DNA of 64,000 nucleotides from Saussurea involucrata (taxonomy: Eukaryota > Streptophyta > Magnoliopsida > Asterales > Asteraceae): positions 32,925,870 to 32,989,869 of the forward strand of contig CM066317.1 of assembly GCA_033807775.1 (NCBI GenBank). Reading direction: 5' to 3'. Positions 1 to 11,809 of the stretch are shown here, piece by piece. A program made the translations under genes and the position numbers. The notes beneath the pieces are model-generated. The model was not told where the DNA came from, made no database searches, and saw only the letters and a program-made list of their open reading frames with translations. How positions within the stretch are numbered: the stretch's first letter is position 1; every line of letters begins with the position of its first letter.

Positions 1-285
1 TACCTTGCTCCCCCTCGAATATTGCAAACTTGTGCAATGGAGAGTCCGACACATAGAAAAAACATTTGAACGTTTAAAGAAAAAAACACTGTGTCGCTCC
101 CCCTCAACTGATGAACATCCAGTTGGATGCTCCCCCTCAGAATGTGCGCGTAGTGTGAAATGCACACGGGAGTATCCACAAAAAAAAAACTTTTCAGCAT
201 TTAAAAAATTGTGTGTGACGCTCCCCTCAATAGTAGAGTATACTTACCTGATGGCTAATCATGCTCCCCCTAAACACATGAGCAG
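1..285 (-). repeat. Polypurine-tract-like repeats
   Basis: Five GCTCCCCCTC-type blocks (near 8, 91, 129, 219 and 261) read GAGGGGGAGC on the minus (sense) strand, like a polypurine tract. The same repeated PPT-like blocks occur at 12665-12980 of the longer element. Sireviruses are known for multiple PPT copies. Confidence 0.7.
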
Positions 286-309
286 TCGTGAAATTACAGG
301 TATAGACAA

Positions 310-761
310 ATCTCACGTCTTCTTAATGTGTTTCCTTGTAGATCGTGAGCAGCTCCCTCCTTCCGGTCATGTGTGTGCAGCATCCAGTGTCTAAGAGTCA
401 CACTTGACCGTCCTGCAAAACAAGTTTAGCGGACCTTGGGTACCCAGATCTGCCTGGGTCCCGGAGGGTTAGATTTGATACCTTTCGAAAGAACTTGCTT
501 TGAAGCAGGTTGCCTTTTGGGTGTGGGTTTTACCTCAGTAGGAGGAACCCGTTTTGAATTAGGTTTCCTCTCCTGCTTTGGTTTAACCTCTGATTGGGAA
601 CCCCGTTTGGATTTAGACTTCTTTTTGTTCTTACGGGGTCTCCGTTTGGGTGTATGATTATACATGTGATATGACCCATACCAATCATTAATGTTGATTT
701 CATCAAAATCATTCCAACCACAACTAGAACAACATAAACAATCACGCGATAACTGAATCAA
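310..761 (-). pseudogene. gag-protease linker remnant
   Basis: A 111-codon minus-strand frame (761-426) contains repeated basic 'RKPxSKxVPPTEVKP' units and ends in a GPRQIWVPK motif typical of the linker before the Copia protease. It matches 17073-16735. Sequence from 425 to ~310 continues to match the beginning of the protease region and then stops abruptly at the internal deletion joint. Confidence 0.65.
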
Positions 762-893
762 TTGATGAACTGAATTAAGTTTAATCGGATAAGAAACTTC
801 AAAACGATTCCAATGATTCCAAACACAATTGTCTTTGTTAATTCTAGAATTGAAAGCAGTAGGGAACGACTTTGACGCTGCATCCTTGACAGA

Positions 894-2330
894 TTACTTG
901 TTTAGCCACTTTGGTTTTTCTGGTTTAGCTCGGCCATTATTATCTGAAACAACAGGGACAGAATGATCAGTGACTTTAGAAGGAACATTATTTTTGGTAG
1001 GCAATGGTCCGGTCTCCTGCCTCGGCTGTGATTGCTTTTTAGAAACAGGTTTGGAAGTTGGTTTTGATTGCGAAATTTTGATCACAGCTGGGGCCTTTGT
1101 TTGAGAACTGCTACCCTTTAGAAAATTGATCGGATGATTGACTACTGGAGACAAAAAATCAGTGTGACACGGGAGAGGTTTGTCGAAAGGGAATGACTCA
1201 AACTCTCCATCAGAATTGCCTTCAGAGTTCATGAATGCTGAAAAATCGACATCCGGAATTACTGGACTTGGACCGGTCGAGGAAGGCGAGGAACACTTTG
1301 TGCTTGTGTGCTTTGGGGAACTTGGTGCGGAAGCGTTTGAAAAATCAGAATTTAAATTCCTTTTAACACACTCATTTTGAGAAACTTTGTTTTCTTGCGA
1401 AGAGATATTTCCGATGAAGGCTTTACACGAGGATGTGTCAGATGAGTTAGAGGAAAGTTTAGGTGAAAATTGCTTCGCAGTTTGGAGCAAGTCAAGCTGC
1501 ACTCGGAGTTGACAATTTATCATATGCTCTTTCATCGTTTCTCTTGTCATTTCAGACAGTTTTGATGAGAGCGTATTGATTTCCCACTGAAAATTTTCCT
1601 TTTCCTCACTTGACACACCGTCGGAGTTCTCAGATTTGAGTTTCTCAATCTCAGAGATTAGCACTTTCTTTTCGTTTTGAAAAATAGACCTTTCTTTCTC
1701 AAACGACTCCTCCAACTCGACAATCTTTGCTTCCAAGATGAGAGGGGGAACATAGAGTTTAAACTCGTCCGTCTCAGTCTTGGTTGCTGGTGCTTGGTCC
1801 TCATCCTTTTTGGAGGAATCCTTGGGCTTAGCGACCTTGTAGGGGTCGAAGTAGTCATTTGAGAGATACTTTTTGTTCTTTTTATAGGAATTATTCAAAG
1901 GTTCATAACAAAACGGAAGTTGTATTCCTCGTTTGTGTGCACACTTATATTCCTCGGTTTCCTCTTCCTTTTCAGGTTCAAGAGGACCAGTCCATTGGAT
2001 TGCATATTCTGGATACTTTTTATCTAATCCAAAACAAGCAAAGTCATACAGAGTGGGTACATGCCATCTTCCCCTTTTCAAATAGTGTGGGTTATCATAT
2101 CCGATTCCCCACTCTTTGTTAAAGTATGTGAACTCTTTAGGTTTATTCAGAAAGATGGTTTGATCAGTTTGACCTCTCTTGTGAAGTTTGGTTTCAAGAT
2201 CAAGAATTTTAGCAACAAACTCCTTGTGCTGAATCTAAAGAGCAGAACATTGATAAACAATTTCTGCTTTCTCATTCAGACACTGATCAAACTAAGACTG
2301 AAGTTCAGATAACTTGGCCCTTAAGTCTTT
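894..2330 (-). pseudogene. gag: gag C-terminal region remnant
   Basis: An open frame from ~2150 (track start 2081) to 894 encodes about 395-420 residues, matching the 18409-17246 region of the longer element: the TPTLYDF-like start, an acidic LEPEKEEETEE patch, a coiled coil, then Ser/Pro/Lys-rich tail. In Sireviruses this lies between the zinc knuckle and the protease. It has no recognisable catalytic residues, and 2130-2330 is a non-frame-matched spacer that the longer element lacks (about 125 bp deleted there). Confidence 0.65.
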
Positions 2331-2595
2331 AGGTGCTATTAAAAGATTTTTGCATTTTTCTTTTAAAATGGCATTTTTCTTTTAAAATGGCATTTTCAGA
2401 CTTGTATTTCTCAGTTATGTGCATTTGAACATTTAACTTTTCAGATAGTGATCTAATCTCAAGTAGTTGTTCATTACCGGTGGCCTTGTAGGAATCTATC
2501 CGTTCAGCAAGAGGTGTCATTCGGTCAGAAAGTTCTAAATAGATAGGTTTACATACCTGACACAGCTTTGTCTTGTCTTCTTTAGCAGGAGACAT
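2329..2595 (-). pseudogene. gag: gag remnant: start codon fused to coiled-coil part
   Basis: The ATG at 2595 sits in the same leader context as the gag start of the 7527-21359 element, but is followed at once by residues (SPAKEDKTKLCQVC...) that match the region after the zinc knuckle there. About 1.25 kb of gag encoding the UBN2-like domain and CCHC knuckle has been removed with the reading frame kept. Downstream, a 20-base tandem duplication (ttttaaaatggcatttttc-type unit, 2350-2395) breaks the frame. What remains is a charged, coiled-coil-like stretch. I see no enzymatic function. Confidence 0.7.
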
Positions 2596-2689
2596 CTTCA
2601 GTTGCACTGGAGTGATCGTCAGACGATTGTTCGATTCAAAGTGGAACGGTATCAAGATTACTTAAATGTCCCCCTCCTGCGACTTAGCA

Positions 2690-3060
2690 CGGGGGTCCCG
2701 CTAAATTTTTGAAAAATGAGGGTTCAAAGCAGCTCCCGGATTATGTGTCCGGGTGGTTTCCGGATAAGGAATCCAGAAAACTGGGCTTACCGGGTGGCAG
2801 GAGCTTCCGGATAAAAAAGGCTTTCCGGATGATAAGAGTTTCCGGATGAAGTACTTACCGGATGCAAGGATGTCCGGGAAAAATTATGACCGGGAACTTT
2901 GAGTTTCCGGAAACAATATTTACCCGGATAGATTGAGTTTAGGATACTTACCCGGACTGATGACTTACCCGGAAAGAATGAAGAACCCGGATGAAATTAA
3001 CACAAACGTCCGGACAGTGTATACTTGTCCGGAAACCACGGCTGTTTTGTCTGGATTCTG
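2690..3060 (-). repeat. Leader array of CCGGA/TCCGG-type short motifs
   Basis: The non-coding leader between PBS and gag carries about fifteen dispersed copies of short motifs such as 'ccggat', 'ttaccgg' and 'tccgga' at irregular spacing. The same motif family fills the leader (20120-20690) and post-pol spacer (11820-12640) of the longer related element. Confidence 0.7.
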
Positions 3061-3452
3061 CGGCTGCCTTTTCAATTCGGTCGATTTTTCGATTAGGGTT
3101 GCACAAGAAGGTTCCTGAAAGATTAGAAACACTACCAAACACAAAACTAACACTAACCCAATCGATTTCTAAGCAAAAAGAACACGTTTTGATGGTAAAA
3201 ATTCGATTTTTATTGAAGAACACAACCAAAAAACTTTGAACTTAATTTGCTATATTAACCACTCAAATGATCGAATTAGAATGTGAAAATTTGCAGAAAC
3301 ACTAATGAGTATAGTGCTAACACAACTCAATAAACCGAATCGAACAATTTTATCAGAATCAAGGATTAGAAAAATCAAGAATATGGCAGACGTGAAAAAG
3401 TCAAATCTTACCAGAAGTCAATATGAGTGCTTTGAATCGAATCCGTCTGTCT

Positions 3453-3464
3453 GCTCTGACACCA
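3453..3464 (-). other. Primer-binding site (initiator tRNA-Met type)
   Basis: Minus-strand TGGTGTCAGAGC lies two bases inside the LTR. It differs by one base from the standard plant PBS TGGTATCAGAGC seen in the other elements here, which fixes the element's orientation. Confidence 0.8.
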
Positions 3465-3466
3465 AT

Positions 3467-3745
3467 TGTTAAATCCAGATCCGTGCAACAAATATGAAAT
3501 CGAAATAATAATCAATAAGAACAATGATTTCAACTGGTCATCCCTGTATTATGCTTTAATTAGAGTGTTTACAATACAATTCAGAAAAGCAAATGAGACA
3601 ACTAGCCTATTTTCTAAATCTAAGCAATCTATTTATATGGCGGGCCCGTGGTTAACAAGCCCATGGCCCGTTCACTAATAAGGCTCAAAATAAAGAATTA
3701 CAGTTTAAACCCTGAACTTTAAATCAACATAAATTGACCCTAACA
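3467..3745 (-). repeat. 5' LTR of the left Copia derivative
   Basis: 279 bp bounded by TG...CA on the plus strand (starts tgttaaatcc, ends accctaaca). It aligns along its length with the 282/284-bp LTRs of the 7527-21359 element, including the conserved segments 'caactggtcatcc' and 'gcccatggccc'. Confidence 0.85.
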
Positions 3746-5728
3746 AATACTTCATTGAAAACATGATACGAACCAATACTCACGAGAGCGTAAAATGTAA
3801 TGAAGTCCAAATACCATAAATATGGAAATGACCTGCTTCATTTAAACTTTAATATACATGTAGGGGAATCCAACATTAAAGTCATCAAGTTGCAGTCAAT
3901 CGTATAGGACCAACAATGATAAAACATGGACATTATAAAATCCCAAGTAAGGTTGGCCAACGACGGGGGAGACCCGTATCCATTGAGAGTGGAGGAACAC
4001 AAAAGTATGCCACTCAAGCAATGTTAATCGTACGACACTTCACTGCATAAAAGCCAAGTGTCCCATACGACGCCTTTCAAGACACACCCAAAGAGACAGC
4101 TGACCTTAGCGGAATATTACCAAGAATACCACCAAAGGCTCGGCACAAGCGGGGATACAACCATGGCATTGCCCCGACATGGTGAAGGTCATAAACGCCC
4201 GTCAATCAACCTGACAGCTCAACCGGACTTAACCCTCCTAGTGTACCCTTGAAAATTAAAGGTCATAAAACATGGGACCCGGTCAAATCCTGCGACACCC
4301 AGTAGACCATCAAATAAAGACTGACTTACGTGCCTATGGATCCAATGCAACACAATCTACAATAATATGCCCATCCTAGAATGACTAACGCATCCGAGCA
4401 TGTAAATATCAATAATACGCAATAATATGTGATAAGTAAGACCCCACATTGAGTCAACAAAACCGGACAAAATGTCCCCAAGACTTCCTCTAAGTCAAAA
4501 CCGAGCAAATGCTCAAAACCCATTAGACCCATAAATAACGGTTCTCAAAATAAAAACGTATTAAACGTCGTTTAGATAAACGTATACAATAAAAACCTCA
4601 TTGACCCAAAACTCGTCACGAATTAATAATAATGGGTTCCCAAAATGGATTCATACTCTTATAATTCTCAAAATGACTCATGACACTAAAATGTGCATTT
4701 TCCCAAATGGTTTATAAAATCAATTACACCAATATGGTTAAACCATCAAATAAACTTCATTTTGAGCAATAAATCTTTTAAGGACATATCATGATTTCTA
4801 CACATCAAAATATCCAAAAATCCCAAATATGGGTGTTTTACAACTTTATAAAGGTAAACACTTAAAAAGGGTTAAACTCATCAAATAACCCAACAATTGG
4901 TAATTTCAAGTAAAACACACAAATACTTGGAAAATAACATTTTTGGCATGTACAAAGTTTTCACAAATTAACTTGAACTCACCTTGCTAGATTTAGGCTA
5001 AATCTAGATTTTCCCCAAACGTAAGCTCCCTTGAAGAAACTTGAACCTTCAAGCCAAATCTTCCAAAAAACCTAGATCCATAAGTTCCACCCATAAATAT
5101 TCAGATCCAAACATGTAGAATCATTCCCCAAACATTTTACATCCAAATCCCACCTTATATCAAAACCCTAATTTTATGGATGAAGAAGAAGAAGGTTTCC
5201 TTAACAAAGCATACCCAAAATTACATCAATAAAACCCATAATGGAAGAGAAGATGAAAACCACAAAATCCTAGCTTTTAGGTAGAGAGATATTACCTTTA
5301 TTACTTGAATCCTTAGAGCAAAGCTCCTAGTCTCCCACAAAAGCTCCAAGTTTCCATACCTTCAATAATGGTGGAAATGGGTTTAGTTTAGGTGAAGAAG
5401 ATGAAGAAGAGGAGGTTGGGTTTTAGGGTTTTCTTGGGGAGGAACCGACTTAGAGAGAGAAAAAGGGTTAAGTTGGGGTTTGGAAATGAAATGAGGGGAG
5501 AGAGAGGGAAAAGATCTTAAAAACACAAAATATCTCATCAGATGCATCGCGGACGTCCAGATTGACCATCACGCGGACGTCCGGCTTGCCTTGGCCGAAA
5601 CCCCCAAAATTTCTCTGTTGCTTTCGCGGACGACCCGCGGACTTTCACGCATCGCAGACGTCCGGCCCTTGGCCCATGCGGACGTCCGTAAGTCCAATTC
5701 CCGTATTTCAGTATTTCGGGGTGTTACA
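3746..5728 (-). repeat. F-type LARD LTR (partial), inverted relative to adjoining PBS
   Basis: This matches LTRs 26214-28841 and 32581-36925 in the same plus-strand orientation, so it is the reverse complement of the LTR. It begins about 640 bp into that LTR where the left Copia derivative interrupts it, and ends with ggggtgttaca at 5728. The right side is not a PPT but a plus-strand PBS-like gtatcagagc (5729-5738). The simplest reading is the outer end of a minus-strand F-family element, or solo LTR, inserted into the PBS of element E. No coding sequence seen. Confidence 0.75.
5540..5700. repeat. CGGACGTCCG palindrome cluster
   Basis: Several copies of the 10-bp palindrome CGGACGTCCG and near-copies lie in the first ~200 bp of the LTR (sense orientation). 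The same cluster is at 28664-28802 and 36745-36890. Confidence 0.75.
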
Positions 5729-7526
5729 GTATCAGAGCTTAAGTTTGAGAGAATTAGGTGTTGCTTTTGGATACCTAGACTCAAACTATCATTCTTTTAA
5801 GTGAATGAGAGTGAAATTGCACCATTAGGCACTCTAAGATAGGATATTTTGAGGTTGATCGAGTCACTAGAAACGGGAATTACGTCGAGGGTAGCAAGGA
5901 TGATCATGTACGGTATGTTCATAATTGCACCTGACCAGTGTTATGGTGAACCTACAAGTTACATGTGAGTATTTGGACAACTTTGATGTGATGACCGTTG
6001 GGGTAGTGAAGAAGTTTCTAAGCGAGTAGTCGTTAGAAGAGGTGATGATTTTAGCATTTGTCACTTGGAGTGACAGTAAGCATGGTGATTGCATTAAGTG
6101 GACCGTTTCGAGTCAAAATTGATAGTCGGATTTGAACCACAGGCTTATTGAATCATCTTTAATTCGAGGAGAAGTTGTGAGGTTAATCGATACAACTTTC
6201 AATTTTTCCTTTAGATGTTTGAGCCTCTGAATAAATTCATGCACAAAAATTTATTTATTCTTTTTAAATAAATTGCATCAATTGTTTCTTGTGTTTCAAA
6301 TCGTCATGTGGATTGTATTACGAAATCTTGGAAAAACATTTAGCACACAAAGGTTTTGAACCATGATTTTTAGCATGCATGGAATTATTCTGTTGCAGGA
6401 ATTTGCAAACTTTGCCGAGGCTTGTTTTACTCCCCGTTGTTGTCCAATGTTACTTTTGGATACTATGACATCGATATTGAATGTCGTTAATGGTTTTGGA
6501 CAAGTAACGGCGACTTACGACTTTAACATGGATCTCTTCCATATATGTTAAAGTTTGGACGGAGAGTTACCTTCCCTTGTTTTGGTGTTTGAGCCTTGTT
6601 GAGAAATTTTATTTCATGCGAGTTTTATTGAAAGGTGTTTCTTTATATCGTATTGAAATAAAAGAGAATTTTTTGGGAATTGCGACATTTTGGTCATAAC
6701 CTTGCTTTATGTCATTTGATTTTTGGAAGCGAAAAGTTTGGCACCATTTGATTGATTGGACGCCTTTGGGTTTCATTGAGTTCTTTGGAGTTTTGTTTTA
6801 CGACGTTTTGTGTCGCGTGAGTGCAACTTTGAAATGTGCGTACTTTAATTATTATGTGAGTTAATTTATGAGTTATATTGGGCATTTTGTCTCATGCGGG
6901 TTTTGTTGAGAAATATTATTTTATGTCGCAATATAACCAAAAGGAATGGTTTTTGGAATTTTGGTGTCGCATAATTTCTCTTTTGAAGATTAGTGTTAGC
7001 ACATTTCGTTGCAACTTGTTCAGTGTACGGATTGACCTATACGTGGCGTGAGTAATGCATATGAGAGCATCCTGATAGTTATTCTTAACGAATTGCTTTA
7101 TGCGCTTTCGGTTAATTGATTCTTTCATTATCATTTCACACAAATGCATTATATTGATCTACAGGTGTGCATAACTTGATAGCCACTAATTTTGGATACT
7201 TTGATAAATAAATCATGATTGAAAGTGTTTTATTAATTGATTGCATAAATGGAGATCATATGGTCAAAATATGTTTTAGTACTATGGGGGATTATGCATA
7301 GTTTATGATACGGTACATTTTGAAAATACAAATGTGTAAGTCGTTGGATTTTTGTCAATTTTGGCTTTATGAACATTTTGGAAATTGTAAACCTTTTTGG
7401 TTTTGGAGAAAAGATGTATTTTGAGTATTTTGTGAGTAAATCTTAGGTATCAATTCTTTAACGATTTATCTTACGAGTGTAAATCTTTTGGTATAAATGC
7501 ACCGTGATGGGTGTTCTGGGAAAATG
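5729..7526 (+). other. Element E interior, left part (non-coding)
   Basis: AT-rich sequence without credible ORFs. It matches the reverse complement of ~31070-32570 in element F, for example the segment around 7140-7260 against 31025-31130. It is cut at 7526 by the Copia insertion. Confidence 0.7.
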
Positions 7527-7808
7527 TGTGAGTTCCAGATTAATGCAACGAACAATAGAAATCAATAAGTATGAAGCAATCAGTATGATTTCAATTGGTC
7601 ATCCATCTAACTTTCATTAATCGAAGAAAAGTTACAATACAAATGAAAGTGTAAAATAGACAACTAGCCTAATTTTCTGAGGCTAAAACATATATATACC
7701 ATGGGCCCATAACACTCAAGCCCATGGCCCGTTACACATTATAGGCTCAAATTGATAAATAACAATTTAACCCTTGAACTTCGATTCAACCTGATTTTGA
7801 CCCTAACA
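7527..7808 (-). repeat. 3' LTR of the full Copia element
   Basis: 282 bp, plus-strand TGTGAGTTCC...ACCCTAACA. The sense-strand PPT (aaagggggagat, 7809-7820) directly adjoins it. Confidence 0.92.
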
Positions 7809-10800
7809 ATCTCCCCCTTTGAATTGAAGTTCGACTTCGCGCCAGTTCTCGGCGTATCTCTTTCGGAGCACAAAGTGGATCTCGAACATTCGGATGGCTC
7901 GACGGTAGTCGATGCGGTCTTCAATCACTTCTAATGCTTCTTGAGCGGTTATCTCGTTTGTATTGGGAACAAACGAATACTTTCGGTTTTCTGATTCATG
8001 AGTGATGATGTTTCGAAGAGCATCTCTGACTTTGAGGAGTCTGCCATCGCAGAATCTGTCGACCTGGCTGAAGCGAAGAAACCTCTTTTCTTTCTGATCG
8101 TTGAGGTATACTATCCCAAATTCCGGTTCTAGAAGCAGTGCGTTCTCGGGATACATCTTCAGCTCGGGTGCTTTCAGGTTCGGTTTCAGCAGGTTTACCT
8201 TCTTTGCTCTGTTCTCGATTCCCATTTGAAAGTCTGTGAGGTATGACATCATGATTGTGTGAATCAGGAATCGACGGACAGCCTCGAGTGCTTTTGTTAC
8301 TTGAAGCGGTCGGATGGTTCTGGTTCGGAGGTCTTTCAATATAGCGAGGAAGTCGAACGATCTAAGGTTCTTAAAGTCAGCTTCGGAAATTCTCCATTCA
8401 TTACCGTCTTCGTGGCAGACGGTGAAAACTGGAAACATGACTCTAAGGATTCGACCGGTTTGGATGTTGAGCACTTAAGAGATCTTGTGCTTGGTTCGGA
8501 CTTGGCTAACTGGCAGACACCGCTTCATGGCATTTATGTACTGGCTTTGGTATTCCTTGTCGAAATGGGAAATTCCAAGGCAGAATGTTGGCTCGATAGG
8601 GCGTAACCTGTGAACATAAAGCTTCTTCAGTGATTCCTCCAGGTGAGGAATGAGGATCATGATCTTCTCCCATCTGATTTGTTGCTGTGGAGGAGGAGGA
8701 TGATCAGAAGCTGTTGGTTGTTGAGGAGATGTCGGTTCTGTAGCAGTTGATGTTTCAGGTATCGTAGAAGTCTCAAAAGCCTGTGTAGTATGGGCAGGTG
8801 TACCATATAGGTTTTGAATCAGAAACTGGTCATAATCAACGTTGTCGTCTTCATCAGTAGGAAAGATCAAGTTTACCTGGAGATTTATTGCACTGCCGGC
8901 TTTTTCGTACCATGCATTTTCAGTCTCGGGGTCGATCTCAGAATCTGGATCAATCAGATCAAGTGCAGGCCTATCTGATGCATCATAGGTGACCAATTCC
9001 TGTGTTTCTCCCTCGGGATTTTCAACCGTTGGGTCTTCGTCGTCTGAGATGTCCATGTTCAGGTTCGTCTTCGGTTGCAGTTGCCACAGTTGACGGTTTC
9101 GGTTGAACCACGGTTGTTTCAGGGATGATTGGGGCGGACTCAGACAATCGTTGTCTCTTGTTCTCCCCCTCATGGTGATCAGGATCATCCTGGTCATCGT
9201 GTCGTCTCTTGAGTTCGCCAGCTTGACTCTTGCAGATGTCTTCGAGTGAGCCGACTCTTTCGGACAGCGTTTTGAGTGCTTGTTAGATGTTATTGAGAGT
9301 CGTGTCAAGCTGGTCCAATATGGTGGTTATGGATGACGAAGGAGCAGATACCTGTGATCGTAGAACTAAGATCGGGTCTGCTTCGGTAGAGGCATCGGTG
9401 TCGGTGTGCTGGAGCAGCTTGAGTGTATCCACCGAATAAGATGGCTGAGTGGGAGCCGGTGGATGTGTTGGTGCGGATGCAGATTCGACTACCTTCTCTT
9501 TACCTTTGATCAGGCTCTTGAGTTTGTCGAGCTCGGTGGTGAACTGCTGCTCTATCGCCTCGCGGACAGCCTTTAGGGCGCCGTCCAGATATTCCCTTAA
9601 CATTACGTCAGATGACTTCACTCCGAGATCACTTAGATTACCCGTTGAGGCATCTACCTTAGAGGTAGAGCCACCTACGTTCACGGTTGGCGATGGTGTG
9701 GCCATGGTAGGATTTCCTTCCGATCCTCGCGTTCCGCTTAAAGGCAGAGACACTACGGAAGTTCCGATCGGGTCACGAAGAGCACCGATTTGTAGAATCT
9801 CATCTTGTGTCCTAGCCGAAGAATGTACTATTTCACGTGGCTCTAGACTCGACGGTGCTTTGAAAGAAGGCGAGATCGGGGGAGGCTGGTCTCTTGTTTC
9901 AATACCAATACTCTCCGAGTGAGAAATCGGTAGAAGTTGTGCTGAGTCCCCGTGCAAAAGTGAAACATCCGTCTTTTGAGAGACAGATGAGTGGCTATGG
10001 AGGTCGTGCAATTGCGCCGCTAGGTCCACGACGGCTTCTTCAATACCATGTCCCAACGGATGAGACACGATAGTAGATGTGGCTACCTGGATGACGCTGG
10101 TTTGGGGTCTCTCTGAAGCCTCTTTATTTTTACGGCTTTCTCTCACATGATTCTTTTTGGATCTAACTTCATTCTGTCTCACCACCTATGGATTTTCAAC
10201 TAATTCTCCCTCCGCTCTCCTTGTATCTCCCGTAATAGGCTGGGTAGTAGGGATTAGAGGGGTTGTGGGTGAGTCAGATTGGGTTCCTTCGGTTAATGGT
10301 GGGTGTGGTCCGATACGGGGTGGTATTAAAGATATGCGTATTGCTCGGTCCGTATCGGATTCAGTGGAATCGGATTCCACATCTTCAACTTGTCTGGTCG
10401 GCGAGGGGGGGTCAGAAATGTATGCCTCCGGGTCACGATGAAGCATGGGTCTTTCTGTTTCGTTGACGACCGGTACCTCGTGTAGTCTAGTCGACGGTCC
10501 TGCTTCGGTCGTGGTTCGGATGGTGTGACTGGAGGGTTGTTGGCTAGTACCGGCTTGGGTGGAATGGGTAGTACTGGCTTGTGTATTCAATGCACTGCCC
10601 GCGCTTGTTCCTCTTCCATGTACTCTCAACACACCCCGTCCGGGAGCCCCATCTACTCGTACTCTACCTCCTCTTGTCCTTGGACCCTCACGTCGCTCAG
10701 ATCTATGTCCCTGGGGTGGTTCCTCTGGCTCTGGCTGGACCATGGGATTCCCTAACTCTCGACTGTACACTAACACACTCGGTGCATTGGGGTCCGCGTG

Positions 10801-11657
10801 TGCCAGTAGGTGTTCTAGGATCGGCATGGCTGGGGTATCAGGTGGATTGCGAATTACTAAGTACTGCAAGTTAAACTGAGGACATACGGATGATTGATAA
10901 GCCTCGGGATAAGTTGATTCGCCTCCATGTGTTGTCGGATGGCCAGAGAAAAGAAGCGCGGAAATGGGAGGAACTTCTTTTTGGATCCGCCAGTCTGTCG
11001 GATGGCTTGCACCAGTTCACGCCAAATGATTGCTGAGTAGTCTATGTGCCGGTTGTAGCATACAGCATGAAATAAGCGTAGGAAGTCTATGGTGCACTGG
11101 TCTATCCCCTTCCATCGGGAGGAAAGACACCTATTCAGGATCGAGAACAGAGTGTACCAGACCGGGGCGATGTACTTCCGGTTGAATGCGGATGGACGGT
11201 CGAGAGCATGTTGGTATCCAAGTGCACGGATATCGGTGCAGAGAGTGACGTCATCGACGACGGGGGCGTATGCGACATTGCCTCCGTGAGTGGGTTCCGA
11301 AAGGGACAGCAGTTGGCGGAAGGACTCCGGTGTGAGATTGAAGGGGTGGTTGTCGATGCTTGCCGAAATCGTTTGAGTATTGTTGGCAGTGACAACTCTC
11401 GCCGTGTGCCATACTTGGTATACATATAGGACAGGTACGTCTGTTGTCGCGATCAGTGCTCGGCGAAGCGGGTGGCTGAGCATTATATCAACGACCACTC
11501 GGTGGGTGGGTCGGAATGCAGCAGCGTCGAGATGGTGGTTGTTCGGTGAGATCTCAATGCCATGGTCCTCGGGAACCAATGCATTGTCGGCCGCCTCGTC
11601 AATAAATTCCTCTGGAGGAGGAATGTTCTGCTGTGGTTGCTCTTGTTGATCCGCCAT
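7803..11657 (-). pseudogene. Extra post-pol ORF region of the Copia element, broken
   Basis: About 1280 codons in five open pieces: 11657-10857, 10869-10186, 10185-9283, 9308-8475, 8474-7803. TAG at 10186-10188 and TAA at 8475-8477 are single in-frame stops; frame changes occur near 10860 and 9295. The first piece (start ATG 11657, MADQQEQ) has a globular helical domain with many Trp, Arg and His; the middle is Pro/Ser/Thr-rich; the last piece is again globular, ending in QFKGGDC. The position corresponds to the env-like ORF of Sireviruses, but I see no convincing signal peptide or membrane segment. Similar predicted proteins are, to my recollection, common in Asteraceae repeats. Function unknown. 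Confidence 0.7.
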
Positions 11658-11809
11658 AGAATGCCTCGTCAAAAATGTTAGAGCTTGGATGAGATTAGAT
11701 CGAAAATTATGCGTACCGTAGCTTTTAAATGGCTCAATCGGCGGTTGATTGAGGACTAGGAGTTAGAGCAAGACATTGGGAATGCCAATGTTTGAAAATT
11801 GGCAAAGGT

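Larger units (their letters stand above)
1..3745 (-). mobile_element. Copia (Sirevirus-like) deletion derivative, 5' portion, cut by window edge
   Basis: Reading the minus strand, this holds LTR, primer-binding site, motif-rich leader, gag remnants and a stretch of PPT-like repeats, and runs off the left edge. It matches the longer element at 7527-21359 piece by piece, but protease, integrase, RT and RNase H are absent: sequence near 300-310 passes directly from a match to ~13000 of the longer element to a match to ~16617. The gag N-terminus and zinc knuckle are also missing. The right LTR edge is followed by aatac and then by the interrupted F-type LTR. The mate LTR lies outside the window. 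Confidence 0.85.

Noticed and set aside
3746..5728. 5' LTR of element E
   Set aside because: It is in the opposite orientation to E's 3' LTR and is closer in sequence to the F LTRs, so it belongs to another element.
5867..6551. Short ORFs (75 and 62 codons) in element E's interior
   Set aside because: No conserved motif, and the matching region of element F is not open in the same way.
9449..9922. Plus-strand 157-codon ORF
   Set aside because: Antisense shadow of the extra Copia ORF.
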